Assembly (NCBI GenBank): GCA_020543525.1
Contig: JAHYIO010000009.1
Span: forward strand, 310,001 to 374,000
Length of the DNA: 64,000 bases
Direction of reading: 5' to 3'
Source: Coriolopsis trogii
Taxonomy: Eukaryota; Basidiomycota; Agaricomycetes; Polyporales; Polyporaceae
How positions within the stretch are numbered: the first letter of the stretch is position 1; every line of letters starts with the position of its first letter. Position numbers and translations under genes: made by a program. Positions 1 through 11,620 of the stretch are shown piece after piece. Under the pieces are notes generated by a model. The model made no database searches. It was not told the DNA's origin and was given only the letters and a program-made list of their open reading frames with translations.

Positions 1-590
1 ATCGGCGTCATAGGTGCCTGCGCGGGTCGCTCCACGATGTCATTGCACTCAACCTGAGCGTGCGTGCCCGTCTCTGACAGCGAGGCGGAGACGGAGACAG
101 CCAAGTGAGGTGGGACATGAGGTGAGGCAATCGCATCTTCGAAGGAGGGTGGAGGGTAGTCTGGAATCGACTGATCTGTGCAGCAATGTAGCGAGGGAAA
201 TGGAAAAGTGTAGAGTGAACACATACCATCGACTACGGAATCGTACCGTCGGGACGTCGAAGGAGACGGGGACGGAGACGGTTGCGTGGGGGTCGAGAGG
301 GCGTGTTTGCGCGTGCGTACCTGGGCCGGGGCTGGATGTAGTTTACGCGAAGACGAGAGGGGGACGGCGGTGGTAAAGCGAGGCTCTTCGTCGTCTAGCA
401 ACCTGTCCCTGTCTCGGTTGCTGGCCTTCTTCTTCTTGGTTGGCTTTCTGATCCTGCCAGCATTCTGGGGCGGGATGAGGGTGAGCTGACCGTGGTGGGC
501 GACGACGTGAGTGAGGTAGGGGGCTACGTCTGGTCGCTGCTGCCTGTTTCTGCTAGCGGAGGAGGACTCTGCTGGCTGTGACGAGGACAT
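1..590 (-). CDS. Unknown protein, N-terminal part (runs off left edge)
   Basis: The reading frame starts with ATG at 590-588 and stays open to the window edge. It reads through a 51 nt intron at 176-226 with clean GT and AG borders; removing it keeps the frame. The first ~120 residues are Ser/Gln-rich, then hold a basic Lys cluster (KPTKKKK) that could be a nuclear signal, then a Ser-Pro-Thr stretch. The second exon has a proline motif (IPDYPPPSFEDAI), which resembles short WW- or adaptor-binding motifs. No folded domain is visible in this part, so I do not name a family. It is divergent from condensin subunit 3, with 221 bp between the two start codons. Confidence 0.6.
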   Translation of the reverse strand, partial: MSSSQPAESSSASRNRQQRPDVAPYLTHVVAHHGQLTLIPPQNAGRIRKPTKKKKASNRDRDRLLDDEEPRFTTAVPLSSSRKLHPAPAQVRTRKHALSTPTQPSPSPSPSTSRRYDSVVDGMCSLYTFPFPSLHCCTDQSIPDYPPPSFEDAIASPHVPPHLAVSVSASLSETGTHAQVECNDIVERPAQAPMTP

Positions 591-811
591 GGGAGAGAGG
601 GGCTAACGTGGACGAAGGCAAGATCGCCCGTCATCGTGTTTTCTGCCCTGCTCGTGGCTCCTGACTTGGCCGAGAACGCTCACCGCGGCGTGCCATACAC
701 GCTCCTACACGCGCACGTGACCAGCGCGTCACGAGTCACGCCGCGACCGCGAACGCGCCGTGGTTCGTCCTCCCGCGTTCGTCCCGGCCACCACCGTCGA
801 GTCTGGCTGCC
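591..811. promoter_or_regulatory. Divergent promoter region
   Basis: These 221 bp separate the start codons of two genes on opposite strands and must hold both promoters and 5' leaders. I see no clear TATA box. The lower part is rich in CG and ACG runs. Confidence 0.45.
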
Positions 812-3800
812 ATGCCTGCTCGCACTCCCGCACCCTTCGACCTCGAGTCGTTAAAGACTGCTCTACCGAAAATATTCGATCAGGCTCAGAACACGGCTGC
901 CAACCACCAGAAGAACTTCGTCGCTCTCCACAAGCTTCAGTCGGATGCCGCCGCGGTCAACCAGGTCGTCCAGAACGGCAAGAGCAACAAGCTCACAGGG
1001 GAGAAGGAGTTTCAGTTTGCGTTTGACGATATGCTCCTACGGATACTCCCTCTGAAGAAGGGGACCATCGTTGCGGACAGGAGCATCAGGTTCATCGCTG
1101 GGTATGCGAGGTTCATCACGGAAAAGAGTACGTGATTTTCCCATGTCTGTAGGTGGCAATGACGCGACGCACGGTGTAGATATGGAAGATAGACAAAAGA
1201 ACGGGCTGGACGAGGACGAGGACACCACCACCGACCGCTTTTTATCCCACCTCCTCAGCTTCCTACTCGACGGGTGCACCGCCAAAGACAAGGTCGTCCG
1301 TTTCCGTGTATGCCAGTGCATCGCCGATACCGTTGTGTATTTTGGCTCTATCGAGTATGTTTCAACGTCTGAGAACACGAATTTCCGCTCACAATGGCAG
1401 TGAGGATCTGTATGGACGATTACGCGCCACTCTGGTGGAGAGACTGCGCGACAAGGAGGCAGGCATTCGCGCTCAGGCCGGCGCCGCGCTCGCGAAGCTG
1501 GCATTCTCGGAAGAGGGTGACGAGTTGGGTGAGGATGAACCTTCGATTCTCCAGCTAGTATTGGATGCAATGGCGTTTGACCCGTCCCCCGACGTCCGCA
1601 AGGCGGTGCTGCAAAACCTCCCCCTGGGTCCGCCCACCCTCCCTGCACTATTGGAGCGTTCTCGCGATGTTGACCCTGGAATCCGCAAACTGGTCTATAC
1701 CAATGTTCTCGACAAGTACTGTACACCCCCAGATCACCACTCCGTCGGCTTCACGCATCCAAAGGCGCTGTCGATCGCCCAGCGCGAGTTGATTGTGCGC
1801 AATGGCCTTGGTGATCGTGAAGACTCGGTCAAGCTCGCAGCTGCACAGCTTCTGGGACGCTGGGTTGATGTTGTGCGCTCGGACGTGGCGAAGAAAGAAG
1901 AGTCGGGCGACGACGTCAAGAAGGAGATGGGCGAAGAGGTCATTGAGGATCTGGTCGCCTTTCTCAAGCTTTTTGACCTCATCGAGGGCACTGCCGGGCA
2001 GGATGCGCTGAGCAGCGTCTTGGAGACCCGTGTGGATATCTTTGAACACCTTGAGTTTCCAGGCATGTCTGTGCTTATTGTGGGCCATCATCTACTGACA
2101 TCTGAGCAGAGGAATACTGGTCGACCCTGACGCCTGAACGCGCCTACCTGGCGCGCGTCTTCATCGACAAGTGTGTGGCCAAGAACGATCGCAATAGGGT
2201 CGACTCGACGCTTCCTGTGACAACGGCGATGGCTTTCCGGATTCAAGATGCATACAATGCGCTCGTTCAACAAATTCAAGACGAGGAAGCCCTATTATTC
2301 GACCCTGAGGCCGAGGATGAAGAAGCACGGGCCCGACGAGAGGATGCGCGCCTCGATTGCGAGCTCACTATTGGGGAGCTCTTACGCTTGGCGGTCAATC
2401 TGGACTACGGCGATGAGATCGGAAGGCGGAAGATGTTCCAACTCGTACGCGGGATGCTGGCTCAAGATGTCCTTCCAGAGCCATTGCTCGCATACGCTCT
2501 TGATGTTCTTCGAGTGCTGTCTCCCGATGAGAAGGACCTAATTCGCGTCGTGGTCGAAGTGGTACACGAACTTCGGGACCCCACGGAGGACGATGTTGAG
2601 GGCAAGACCGATGCGAGTGTTGATGTCGACGAGAGCATGACTGAGTTCGGGTCACCGAGGAAGCGCGCACCGCAGCTTCCCAAGCCTATCTCAGAGATGA
2701 CTCCCGAGGAGAAAGCACGGATGGATGCGGTTGACCTCAGATGCCTGACGCTTTGTATAGGAATGCTTGAGCGTGTCAATGGGGTGGGTGTGACGGATAT
2801 CTGCAATGAAGATATTTGACTGACTATTCTATAGACGTTCGAAGAGAATTTCACGTTGGAAGGTATCCTCGGTGAACTGATCATCCCTGCCGTGAAGCGG
2901 CGAGAGATGGCCCTCAGGGAGAAGGGTTTGATCAGTCTGGGTCTTTGCTGCCTTATCGCTCGCGTACGTTCTTTTTGAACCTAGGATCGCGGTCATTGCT
3001 GAATTTTAAACAGCGTATGGCCCTCAGCTCGTTCCAGCTATTCCTCAGCCAAGTATCCTCCGCTCCCGAAGTGATCAAGATTCGCGTTTTGCAGATTATA
3101 TTCGACATCCTTATGGTGCACGAAGGTGCATTCCTTGGCCCTGGAAGCCCGAACGGCGAGAAGATCATCGAGTTCCTGCTGCAATTGCTCGAGAGCGACG
3201 AGAGCGAGCGCGTGCAGGCATTGCTCGTCATGGGCATAGCCAAACTCATGCTTGCAGGGATGGTCGACGACGAGCGAGTGCTGCAGACGCTTGTGCTCGT
3301 CTACATCTCGCCAGACACGGCAGGAAATCAGGAGCTGAGGCAGTGCCTGTCGTACTTCTTGCCCGTCTACGCGTACTCTTCTCCAGCCAATCAACAGCGG
3401 ATGCGGCACATCTTCATCCCGCTGTATGAGAAGCTGACGAAGGCCCACCGCGAGTGGGACGGCGACGAGGAAATGGTGACACCACAACAAGTCGCTCTCA
3501 TGTTTGTCGACTGGACGGACCCCATTCGAGCTTCGTACGTCCACGTCGCTATTCCTCGTGACCCCTCCTCTGACTTTCGCGATATATAGCAACGCCGTCA
3601 AGGGTATTCGCAAGGGTGCTGATAAGGATCCCATCCATGTCGACCTAGCCACGGACATTGTCAAGGCGCTTTTCAGTGTCGATTACGAGAGTGAGTTCAG
3701 GATATAAGCTTCATTTGCTATTTGCTGACTGTGCTCCAGAGGAAGACAGGAAGTCACTGATCCAGATGCTTGGCAAGCTTTACCTGCCGGATGAGATTGA

Positions 3801-4928
3801 TGAGGACAAGATACGCATCCTCAAGCTCCTAGTCCAGAATCTACAAAGCGTGCGTGCGATCTACTTTGTCCGTGAATTTCTACATTGAACGGCCACCTCC
3901 GCTATAGCGCCGTCCTCCTCGAGACACTGCTACGAAGAACGCTCTGAATAAGTTCGAGGCAGCGATCTCGAAGAAGTACGAGAAACAGCTTGAGAACTTC
4001 AGCGAGGAAGAGCTTCGCAAGCTTGAGGAGCTCCGAGAAATGTTTGAGTTCCTAGACGACATCATCCCTCTTGAAGAAGACGACGACGAGCCTCCGAAGA
4101 AGGGCCGGAAACGGTATGACCCAGAATCTGATATCACCAAATCGTGCAAATAACTGACAGATACGAATCAGGCGGTCGATGAGCGTCATGACCGAGACGA
4201 CAACGACGAGCGCGACATCTAGCGAACGTACTCCGCCGCCTTCACCCCGCCCCAAGAGCAAAGCGAAGTACGCCATCTCCCTGAGCTATTCGGGCATGTG
4301 TGGCTGACTCGCTTGTGGTCTTTACCTTTGCAGGCGGCGACGTGTGTCCCAGTCGGACGATGACTCTGACGACGATGCTCGCACTGAAACGTCAAGAGCG
4401 TCCCCAGCGGCGACACCTGCTCCTACTCGGGCCATGCCGAGACGCGGCGCGTAAGTCGATCCATTCTGTACGACGCCCTGTTCGCTGCAGAGTCACTAAC
4501 TGAACCGTTCTTCGGTCGATGTATGTAGTGCGGAGAGATCCAAGAAAGCTGTGACTAAGGCACTCCAGCCCGTCGAGATCAGCTCCGACGACGACGACGA
4601 AGATGAGGACGATGATGACGATGAGGACGACGAAGACGAAAGAGAGGCAACCCCAGTTGCGAAGCGCAAAGTAAAGACTGGTGGTGCTAGAAGGTTCGTC
4701 CATGATCATCACCCGGTGCCCGTTTTCTGATGGTCTCATTTCTGTTGATTTTACAGACCGGCTCCTGCTGCGAGGAAACCTTCGAAGTCCAAATCGCGAC
4801 AGGAAGCAGAGATAGACGATGACATTGACGACATGCTCGAAGAGGACGCCGGGAACGTCACTAAGGACAGCATCATGGACTCTTCTTCCGAAGACGAAGA
4901 GGAGGACGAAGTCGCCAACATCCTCTGA
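812..4928 (+). CDS. cnd3: Condensin complex subunit 3 (CAP-G / Cnd3, HEAT repeats)
   Basis: Non-SMC HEAT-repeat subunit of nuclear condensin, which compacts mitotic chromosomes with Smc2/Smc4, the kleisin and CAP-D2. The ATG at 812 opens a typical Cnd3 start with FDLESLKTALPKIFDQAQ. The exon after the first intron carries FLSHLLSFLLDGC and the charged KDKVVRFRVCQCIAD stretch characteristic of CAP-G HEAT repeats. Further helical repeats follow to about 3.7 kb, and the C-terminal Cnd3 domain lies around 2.9-4.1 kb. The tail (4.1-4.9 kb) is disordered, with alternating acidic runs and Ser/Lys-rich exons, ending in EDEVANIL. About a dozen short introns are needed; individual borders in the acidic tail are less certain. 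I see no frame breaks. The family call rests on conserved stretches across the whole length. Confidence 0.88.
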
Positions 4929-5194
4929 TCTCCATGTTCCGCAATGCTTCTGGTGGCAATTGAGTCGAAGTCACGCATGGTGCCAGACGTCGTCAGATCT
5001 AACACTATATTACCCCTGCTAGTATGTTGTACGTTGTATCCTATACGTCGTTTTGTATACCATTCCTAGGGCTGCTGTTTCTCTACATCTCTCATGAACT
5101 AGTGCGTCAGATGGCGTCAACCCATTGGAATCCGATAGTATTGCTGCCCCGAAAACATAGTATCTGTGGAACACTGAACTTTTGGAAATGCCGA

Positions 5195-6832
5195 TCACTC
5201 TTGTAACGGCTCTATCACGACACCCTTGCTGAACACCTTCCCCGGGTCGTACTTTGCCTTTACTCTACGCAGGCGCGTCAAGTTATCCCCAAATACGTCC
5301 TCCGGTCTCTCAACCCCCTGACACATGTTCAGAAACCAGCCCAAGTCGTGGCCTGAAATCTCAGTATTCTTCTCCCGCACGAATTCAGCGATCTCCGCGG
5401 TGAACCGCCTGCATTTTTCCACGGACGAGTCTGTCGAAGACCTATCGACCCAGGGCCGGCATCAGCAGAGTTGAATCAACCTCCTGCAACTACAACAAGG
5501 TATGAGTGAGGTTCAACGCACCTGCCCTGTACGGCCATCCAGTAATGAGGAACACGCTTGCTCAGTGCGCTCTCGTTTGGCTGGACGTCTGCAATCCTAT
5601 CGGGCAGCGTCATGTCCCATAGCACCGCCGACGCGCGTACGTCTTCTTGCTCGGTGAATGCGCGCCACTTCTCCCAGACAGGAAGTATAAGCTCGGGATA
5701 GAAATCGGTGAACAGAGTGCCTCGGATGACGAGCTTGCGTGGGGCGTTCGCGAGCACTGCGTCTGCCGCGTGCGAGAGCGTAAAGAGATCTGGATAGATC
5801 ACCGATTTGATGGGCGTTGTAGCGAAGGGCGCGAAGGAAGTTTGGAGACTTGTGCCGCTGTCGTCGTGTAGGACGAGAGGCATGATGACCACCATTGGCT
5901 AGATGTTCCGGAATGTGGTCACACAGCCTGCCATCACATAACGTATGATATGAGCTTACCTCGTAGTGAGGGCCTGGTCCACGGGCGAAGCTCATGGTGA
6001 AACGCTCAGCAGCGCCTTGAGTGTTCTTCCATTCCTGCGCGCATGATGGCGATGATCAGCGATCCGCAAGCAAATATGGAGGCGTGGAGGATCATCACCC
6101 GTATGACCTTGAGGAGATGAGGGATCTTCGCCTCAGTATAGGTCAATCTTGTGGAGGAGAAGGGACCTGCGGATGGGTATGTTCTGAAGGTGAATTCGAC
6201 GACGATTCCAAACTGTCCACCTCCACCTATCCTTACCCGCATAAGCTAAGACCGAAGAAGCAACGCTTATCAGTGGACGTACCACGCAGTGCCCAGAAGA
6301 GGTCGGGCTCTTGCTCTCTGCTGGTTTTCACGATGCGTCCATCAGCAAGGACTACCGTTGCAGAGAGCAGATTGTCGATGGCCAGGCCGTACTCCCCACT
6401 AAGGGGGCCGTAACCGCCCCCTAGGGTGAATCCGCCGACTCCAACGAACCAGAGCGATGCGCCGACGACGTCCACTTTGGCTTCGGATGTAACTTTGTAT
6501 ACGTCGTCCCAGAGGGCACCGCCCTGGACGGAGACGGACATATTGTCTTCAGCGAGGATGACCTTGTTCAGTTTGCTCAGATCAACGACAATGCCTCCAT
6601 CCGAGCTTGCCCATGTGGACGTATGCGCACCACCGCCCTTGATTGCGATTTCGACACGTGGCGTTTGGGAAGTCGCGTATTGAAGGACGGGTGGGATGTC
6701 GGTGAAGGTTGTTGGTTGGAATACATATGCAGCAGGGAGAGTAGACAGTTCGGAGTTCCGTCTGAGAGCATCAGCGTAGGCTTGACCAGAGTCTGGGGTG
6801 AGTATTGCGCCTTGCACATGAAGTCGCTCCAT
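5195..6832 (-). CDS. FAD-linked oxidoreductase, BBE/VAO type
   Basis: Berberine-bridge-enzyme-like flavoprotein of the vanillyl-alcohol-oxidase fold; such enzymes oxidise alcohols, amines or sugars with O2. The N-terminal FAD-binding half shows KGGGAHTSTWASSDGG (the pyrophosphate loop with a candidate His for flavin attachment), FTLGGGYGPLSGEYGLAIDN and VLADGRIV, then GGGGQFGIVVEFTF across an intron. The C-terminal BBE motif is present as FGDNLTRLRRVKAKYDPGKVF. The ATG at 6832 gives MERLHVQGAILTPDSG, matching the usual start of the family. About five short introns fit. The last-but-one junction (about 5433-5521) needs a longer intron ending in CGACAG to keep frame and omits a segment found in relatives, so that border is uncertain. 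No secretion signal is seen. It lies beside the ICMT/epoxide hydrolase block, which may indicate a shared role. Confidence 0.8.
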
Positions 6833-7546
6833 CTCGCTGCCGTGTTAATGTGCCGAGGGGTGTCGGCTCCATCATGAGAGGTCCATCTTATATCCTGCGC
6901 CCCTACTCGCAAATTAGCACAGACCATCAAGGCCGCCGAGAAAGAACTGACAGAACTTCGAAGCACTCGGAGACCGCCCATGCAAGAAGTCCGCACAATC
7001 GCGTGGGCGACTCTCTGGGGTCACGGGGCTGTAGCAAAGATGACTGTGTCCATCGCCTTCGGCTCATTGGTCGAGGCAGCCCGCTATTTGGTGAGTGTCT
7101 GTATCTTGCAACAACTATACCTGATCTATATTCGAGAGTCGCGGTATGGAACGAAGGAGTGTTTTTGCAGGCGCCCTTCGATGTGCGGCGGTCCACAAAT
7201 GGTAACCTAGACGCCGAACATACACGCGGCTCCAACGAGACTTGAATGCAACCTTTCAACGTTCAACTGAACATGTAGCCCTCTCCATGTGAGTACAGCT
7301 AGCTCAGCGCATTATCTCAACACTGGATTGGTGTTGGCATTGCGATGGTCTTCAGAGAGAACTCCTGCCATCCATGTTGTTCAGGCGGCGCGGTCCTCTC
7401 AGCCTCTCAGGCTTGCGCTTCAAAGTCGCGGCGCATTGGTACCCCCGGGCTCGGCATGCATGTCTCAAACTTTGAGTTAGATATTCATAGGAGCCAATAT
7501 ACACAAATGGGCCAAATGTGCGAGGTGAATGGGTTTCATACTAGTA
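6833..7546. other. Intergenic, no gene recognised
   Basis: Upstream of the FAD oxidase and downstream of ICMT1. Only short overlapping frames without family features occur. It should contain the oxidase promoter; I see no clear TATA box. Confidence 0.4.
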
Positions 7547-8318
7547 CTAGTAGACGAATGGAATGAGCCGGTAACGTGTCTTCTTCGCCCACTCCTCCCA
7601 CTCAGCTCCAAAGCGCTCCTGTAACAATTGGTCCTCCATCACCACCCTGTGGGGTGCGACTACGACGCACAACCAGCCCATGTACCCAATCAGGTAACAG
7701 GCGACGACTTTGCCAACAATGGTGTCCGTCAAGCCTGACTCTCTGAAGAACGAACCGCGGCTCAAGAGCAGCATCACGTTCCCGGCGGCCAATGGGTACC
7801 ACGACGTGTAACTCGGGTGCCGTACAATGCTGTATGGTCCTGTCTTGACGAGCTTGTGACCGTCGCGTATGGCAATCTCCCAGGTGAAGAACTGCCCGAG
7901 CGTACGGTGGCACCACATCCGGCCCAGTCCTCCCAATGTCCCCAACACGCAACTCAGCGCCGTCACCGGAGTTAGCCGTAGAGGAGCGTCTGTAGCGAAG
8001 GCTGAGTGGAAGACGGGAGGGATCCTAACGAGTAGCGCAGACATGGGCGTGAGGAGTTGTATCAAGAGAACGATGGCCTCTGCGAGAGCAAATCCACAGA
8101 ACAGATACTGAAGTAGCGTGAGCATAGGCAGTGGTACCAGGCACGAGGCTCACCTTCGCAATACCAACCGCGGAGTTCTGTACGCCTGGCGCATCCGGAG
8201 CTGAGACCCGCTTGATCTCATCTGAGCGCGCAGGCTTGGTAGGAGGAGACATGCCGTGGTAGGTGTACTTTGCCAGGCAAAGCAGGAGCGGTATTTTCAA
8301 CCAGGTCTCAGTGAACAT
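7547..8318 (-). CDS. ICMT1: isoprenylcysteine carboxyl methyltransferase-like membrane protein
   Basis: Integral-membrane SAM-dependent methyltransferase of the ICMT (Ste14-like) family, about 241 residues. One 46 nt intron (8108-8153) follows VGIAK and precedes YLFCG, a position shared by all six copies in this window. Exon 1 holds the copy-specific signature LLLCLAKYTYHGMSPP. Exon 2 has hydrophobic segments, then RMWCHRTLGQFFTWEIAI, the family motif TGPYSIVRHPSYTSWYP, and the C-terminal EDQLLQERFGAEWEEWAKK with RLIPFVY before the stop. The start at 8318 was chosen by alignment with the other copies; an in-frame ATG lies 33 bp upstream at 8351. A TATA box sits about 60 bp upstream. The substrate is unknown: Ste14 methylates prenylated proteins, but a small tandem family suggests other acceptors. 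Confidence 0.85.
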
Positions 8319-8375
8319 GTCTAATGAGGGAGGAAATGGGGATCGGGCCACGTACCAACCCCGCCTCGTCGTGAA

Positions 8376-8382
8376 TTATATA
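8376..8382 (-). promoter_or_regulatory. TATA box of ICMT1
   Basis: TATATAA on the minus strand, about 60 bp upstream of the ICMT1 start. The same spacing class (40-70 bp) recurs before the other ICMT-like and GST genes. Confidence 0.6.
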
Positions 8383-9202
8383 TGCTGGATGATGCTATAC
8401 CGGGCGAGATGCATGGAGGCTTCGTGAGACACTGCGATCGCATATAGCAAATTCAAACGCGCCCAAGTGCACAATGATGAACGTGTCAGGGGATGGTAGT
8501 ATAGGATGGGCTCAGATAAGCTCTCGAGGGCGCGATCGCGAGCCGTACAGGCCCCAATTCTGACAACGAACATGGGACGTCACCGAATCAGGGTAAATTC
8601 CAATGCTTTTCTGGTTGGATCAGGAGGCTCGTGGGTACACTGACGCGCTGAGCTGTACGGGAGTGATGAGCAGGTGGGGGTAAATGCAAGTCACGTCGCG
8701 TGTGAGTGCACTACTTACCGATACACGCGTGCACAAAGGCAGGAGTGTGTTCCCATGGACGAGCGGTAGAACTGCGAGTGACGAGATCAAGCAACATAAG
8801 GTTCTACCACAATTAGCGCGAACAACGGCACTGTTTGAACCTACACTCGGGGAGTATCGTTGTTCCGCCGCCACTCGAGCAGCTATGATTGGCCTTCGGC
8901 GTGGTTGTCGCCTGGTCCAGAGAACGAACGGAGGACTAGTATGCCTGTATGGACTGAACTGTTGACTGGGAGAAGGACGAGAGGGGCGTTAAGTCGGTCG
9001 CGAACTATGGAATAGAACATGCGTCAAGACCCCGCCTTGCGCGCGCGGGAGCCGGTTTACGCGCTTGCCCGAAACTTTGCAATTTGTTGCTCGCTCGACA
9101 ATGTTGAGGTCACCGGGTTCGCGTCTGAGCTTCCGCATTCCAAGTTGCTACTGATACAAGTGTCGCCTTCCTCCGCTACGAGAGTCACTGGAATCGACTG
9201 AG
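8383..9202. other. Intergenic, no gene recognised
   Basis: Between the ICMT1 promoter and the 3' end of the dead epoxide hydrolase. No coherent coding exon was found on either strand. Confidence 0.4.
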
Positions 9203-9760
9203 CTAGTTCAGCATGGCTTCAATTGTCTCCTGCGTCCGTTCTAGGTGCACCCAATGGCCGGAGCTGAGGTACTCGACGTCCTTGCCGTGTTGGTCCACTA
9301 GCGTCGAGGTCAAAGGGTGCGTTGTTAGGCGCCATGAACCCCGCCGCCATGCAGGTGACACCGAGGAAGATCTCGGGGTAGAGCATCACCAAACGCGACA
9401 CGAGCACTGAGCCCTGTAAACATCCATCAGAGCGTGAACTTGTGGATGATCACACAACGTAAAGGCTCACTAGTCATATCCAACGCCAACTACCTTCTCG
9501 ATGCCCTCCGTCTTTCACTATATCGAGAACGTCCTCGTAGTCGAGGGGTTTAGCAATGTCACCGACGCCGAGCAAATCGGGCGCGATGATCCATAGCTGA
9601 GCGGCTTGAAGAATCCGATTTGCCTATGTCATTCGTACAATGAGAAAGGGAAGCCATGGAAGAATAGCAGAGTAGGTTTACCAGCAGCTAGGGGAGAGCA
9701 GAAATAACGGTAGTTGTACCCACGCTGGACCGTTGTTGTCTTGTAGAGCGAACTATCTAT
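9203..9760 (-). pseudogene. Epoxide hydrolase pseudogene (internally deleted)
   Basis: Degenerate paralogue of the intact epoxide hydrolase at 12130-13342. The first exon aligns from residue 2 (DSSLYKTTTVQRGYNYRY) to LLFFHGFP, but the start codon is ATA instead of ATG. The nucleophile region reads G-Y-D with the following codon damaged, where the intact copy has GHDWGS. The next exon keeps VSRLVMLYPEIFLG and FMAPNNAPFDLDA, then jumps directly to the C-terminal SSGHWVHLERTQETIEAM. This removes most of the cap region and the last core strands. It ends at a premature TAG where the intact copy reads Arg. Start loss, active-site damage and the large deletion together make it non-functional. Confidence 0.85.
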
Positions 9761-10682
9761 GGGAGCTTGAAGGCTGAGCCGATACTATCTCTGCACTATA
9801 CCAATGAATATTCTCCGAGTTCCCGGAGCTGGAATCTCACGCGGAAGACTGTCCATACGTCTGCAGACCCGTGGAACTTTCCAAAGAGTGTCGGTATCGG
9901 AAGAAGCAGTGCGACTGACCTGATGTATGGGGTCACCTTTCGCCTCGTGCATTGATTGAAAGCTATCTGCTAATTTTTTTCAGAGTTCAATGCGGACACT
10001 AATGGTCAGCTGGCAGTGACATTAACGTACAATCTCAGCATTCGGATTCCTAGAGCTTGGTGCTGAATGGTATGGGAGGTTGTTTCGCACGAGTCGTAGT
10101 AAACACTTGCCGGTTCGTGCATCGCCTTCTGAATCGACGGACGCGACTTATGAGCCGCAGAATAATCACATTACTTCCTGTATGATATCTGGAGCGCATG
10201 GCTGTACCAGTGCAGCCTGGATACAGATCACAACTGGTGGTCGTGGTGGATGTTCAAGGGGAGAGGCGCTGGAGCTCAATGCGGTCCGGTCTCCGTCGGA
10301 TAGACGCGCCGAGATCAGACAACGCCGCGCTCAATGCATATGCCGCCGACGTCGACTTGCCTTTCCCCATCATGTCGGTTGAGAACGTTCAAAGGGTAAG
10401 TCAGCCGTGGCATGACTCGCCGCTCTGTCTATGCCCATATGAAATGAAACTTACTCAGATCGTCAAGGTCGTTGTACACCTGCCGGATGCCAGCACGACC
10501 ACCACGATGCAGCTCAACGTCATCCTAGGACAGCGATACTCGCATCTCCCACGTTTTCCCTTGCAAGCAGGACCCACGGGCCTCATGTCTGCGCTTTGCG
10601 ATACACTGGGTGTTGCCTCCATCTGCATGAGCGTGTCGCTCGTACCCCTGCGTTCGCCCACAACCATCCACTGTTGTTGCCT
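9761..10682 (+). other. Unassigned, partly coding-like stretch
   Basis: From about 10198 the plus strand reads as two possible exons (to 10395, and 10459-10686) joined across a 63 nt GT-AG intron (about 10396-10458). Pieces include ALNAYAADVDLPFPIMSVE and IVKVVVHLPDAS. I do not recognise the family and cannot place a start. It may be a small unknown gene, an upstream part of the helical-domain gene that follows, or decayed sequence. Confidence 0.3.
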
Positions 10683-11554
10683 ATGAGCCGACTATTGCGC
10701 AAACGTGAACGTGCTTCATCGTATTCTGCAGCCTTGTCAGGGGTGAAGCTCTCTCTTGAGCTATTTGGAAAGGCTGCATGTCCTCTTCCGTTTGTTCAAG
10801 TCGCCGTTGAAACGGTTCTGCAAGTCGTTGAGTACGCCGAGGTAATCGGCCGCCAGTTTGATCTTCTCATATTGTGGCCATTGATGGTAATACCAATATT
10901 CAGGATGTGAAGCAGAACGGACGAGAATCCATGGAGTTGGCATGCGCTGCAGCCAACATCGTTCAAGCAATCGTTGATGTTACCGCCGACGCAGAAGTGA
11001 ATGACCTGGATGACAAGTTCATCGACGACGTCTTGCGATTCAATGAGTAAGACCTTCCACATCAATCTTACGTGTTCATATACTCATGCGGCTGCAGAGA
11101 ACTCCGGCGCATTGCAGAGACAATGCATGGCCTCACACAGACGGGAGTCTGGCGGCGTTTCCTCAATAAGGATATTCACTCGGAGGCCATCAAGAGACAC
11201 AGGAGAGCATTAGACCAAGCGATCGCGCTGTTTTGCGTAAGTTCTTCAATCTGGATTCATCGGTCTCTCTCACACATCGTGTTCTTCCAGATCAGGGATG
11301 GAATCAGTCGACGAATCCTCATGACTCGACAGCATCAGTTGGTCATGGGAAGCCTGCATGTCATAACGTCCATGCTCTCCGACTCCCAGCCAGCACATGA
11401 CAAGCCGTCTACGGTCAATTGCGCGAGGGCAGATCCTCGTCCTGCTTTGCGCCTGACTCGTTCCAACACAACGCAGAAGCGAAAATTGACTCCTGGATAT
11501 CAAATGAGCTACTACTGCAACGCTGTAAGTGAAACTAGTCTTCGTATCTTCTAG
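10683..11554 (+). CDS. Small protein resembling fungal MLKL/HeLo-like helical domain
   Basis: Four exons (10683-10841, 10904-11046, 11098-11236, 11291-11554) join without a frame break into about 234 residues. The sequence looks like the N-terminal helical-bundle domain found in mushroom proteins related to the MLKL N-terminal and HeLo-like domains. It has an early amphipathic segment (ALSGVKLSLELFGKAA) followed by PLPFVQVAVETVLQVVEYAE. Later comes ELRRIAETMHGLTQTGVW and the conserved-looking RRFLNKDIHSEAIKRHRRAL. In known relatives this domain permeabilises membranes or precedes NACHT or kinase regulatory domains; none is present here, so this is a stand-alone version. Splicing a 30 nt segment (11525-11554) would extend the protein to a stop at 11620, but that is unusually short for an intron. 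The family assignment is from memory of sequence pattern only. Confidence 0.55.
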
Positions 11555-11620
11555 ATGGTGTATGGTACTGATCAATCGATCTTCTTCGGCGACAAGGCGT
11601 CAGCGCTTGTTTTTTTTTGA

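Noticed and set aside
11525..11620. Fifth exon of the helical-domain gene
   Set aside because: It would need a 30 nt intron, shorter than any other in the window; the stop at 11554 is preferred.
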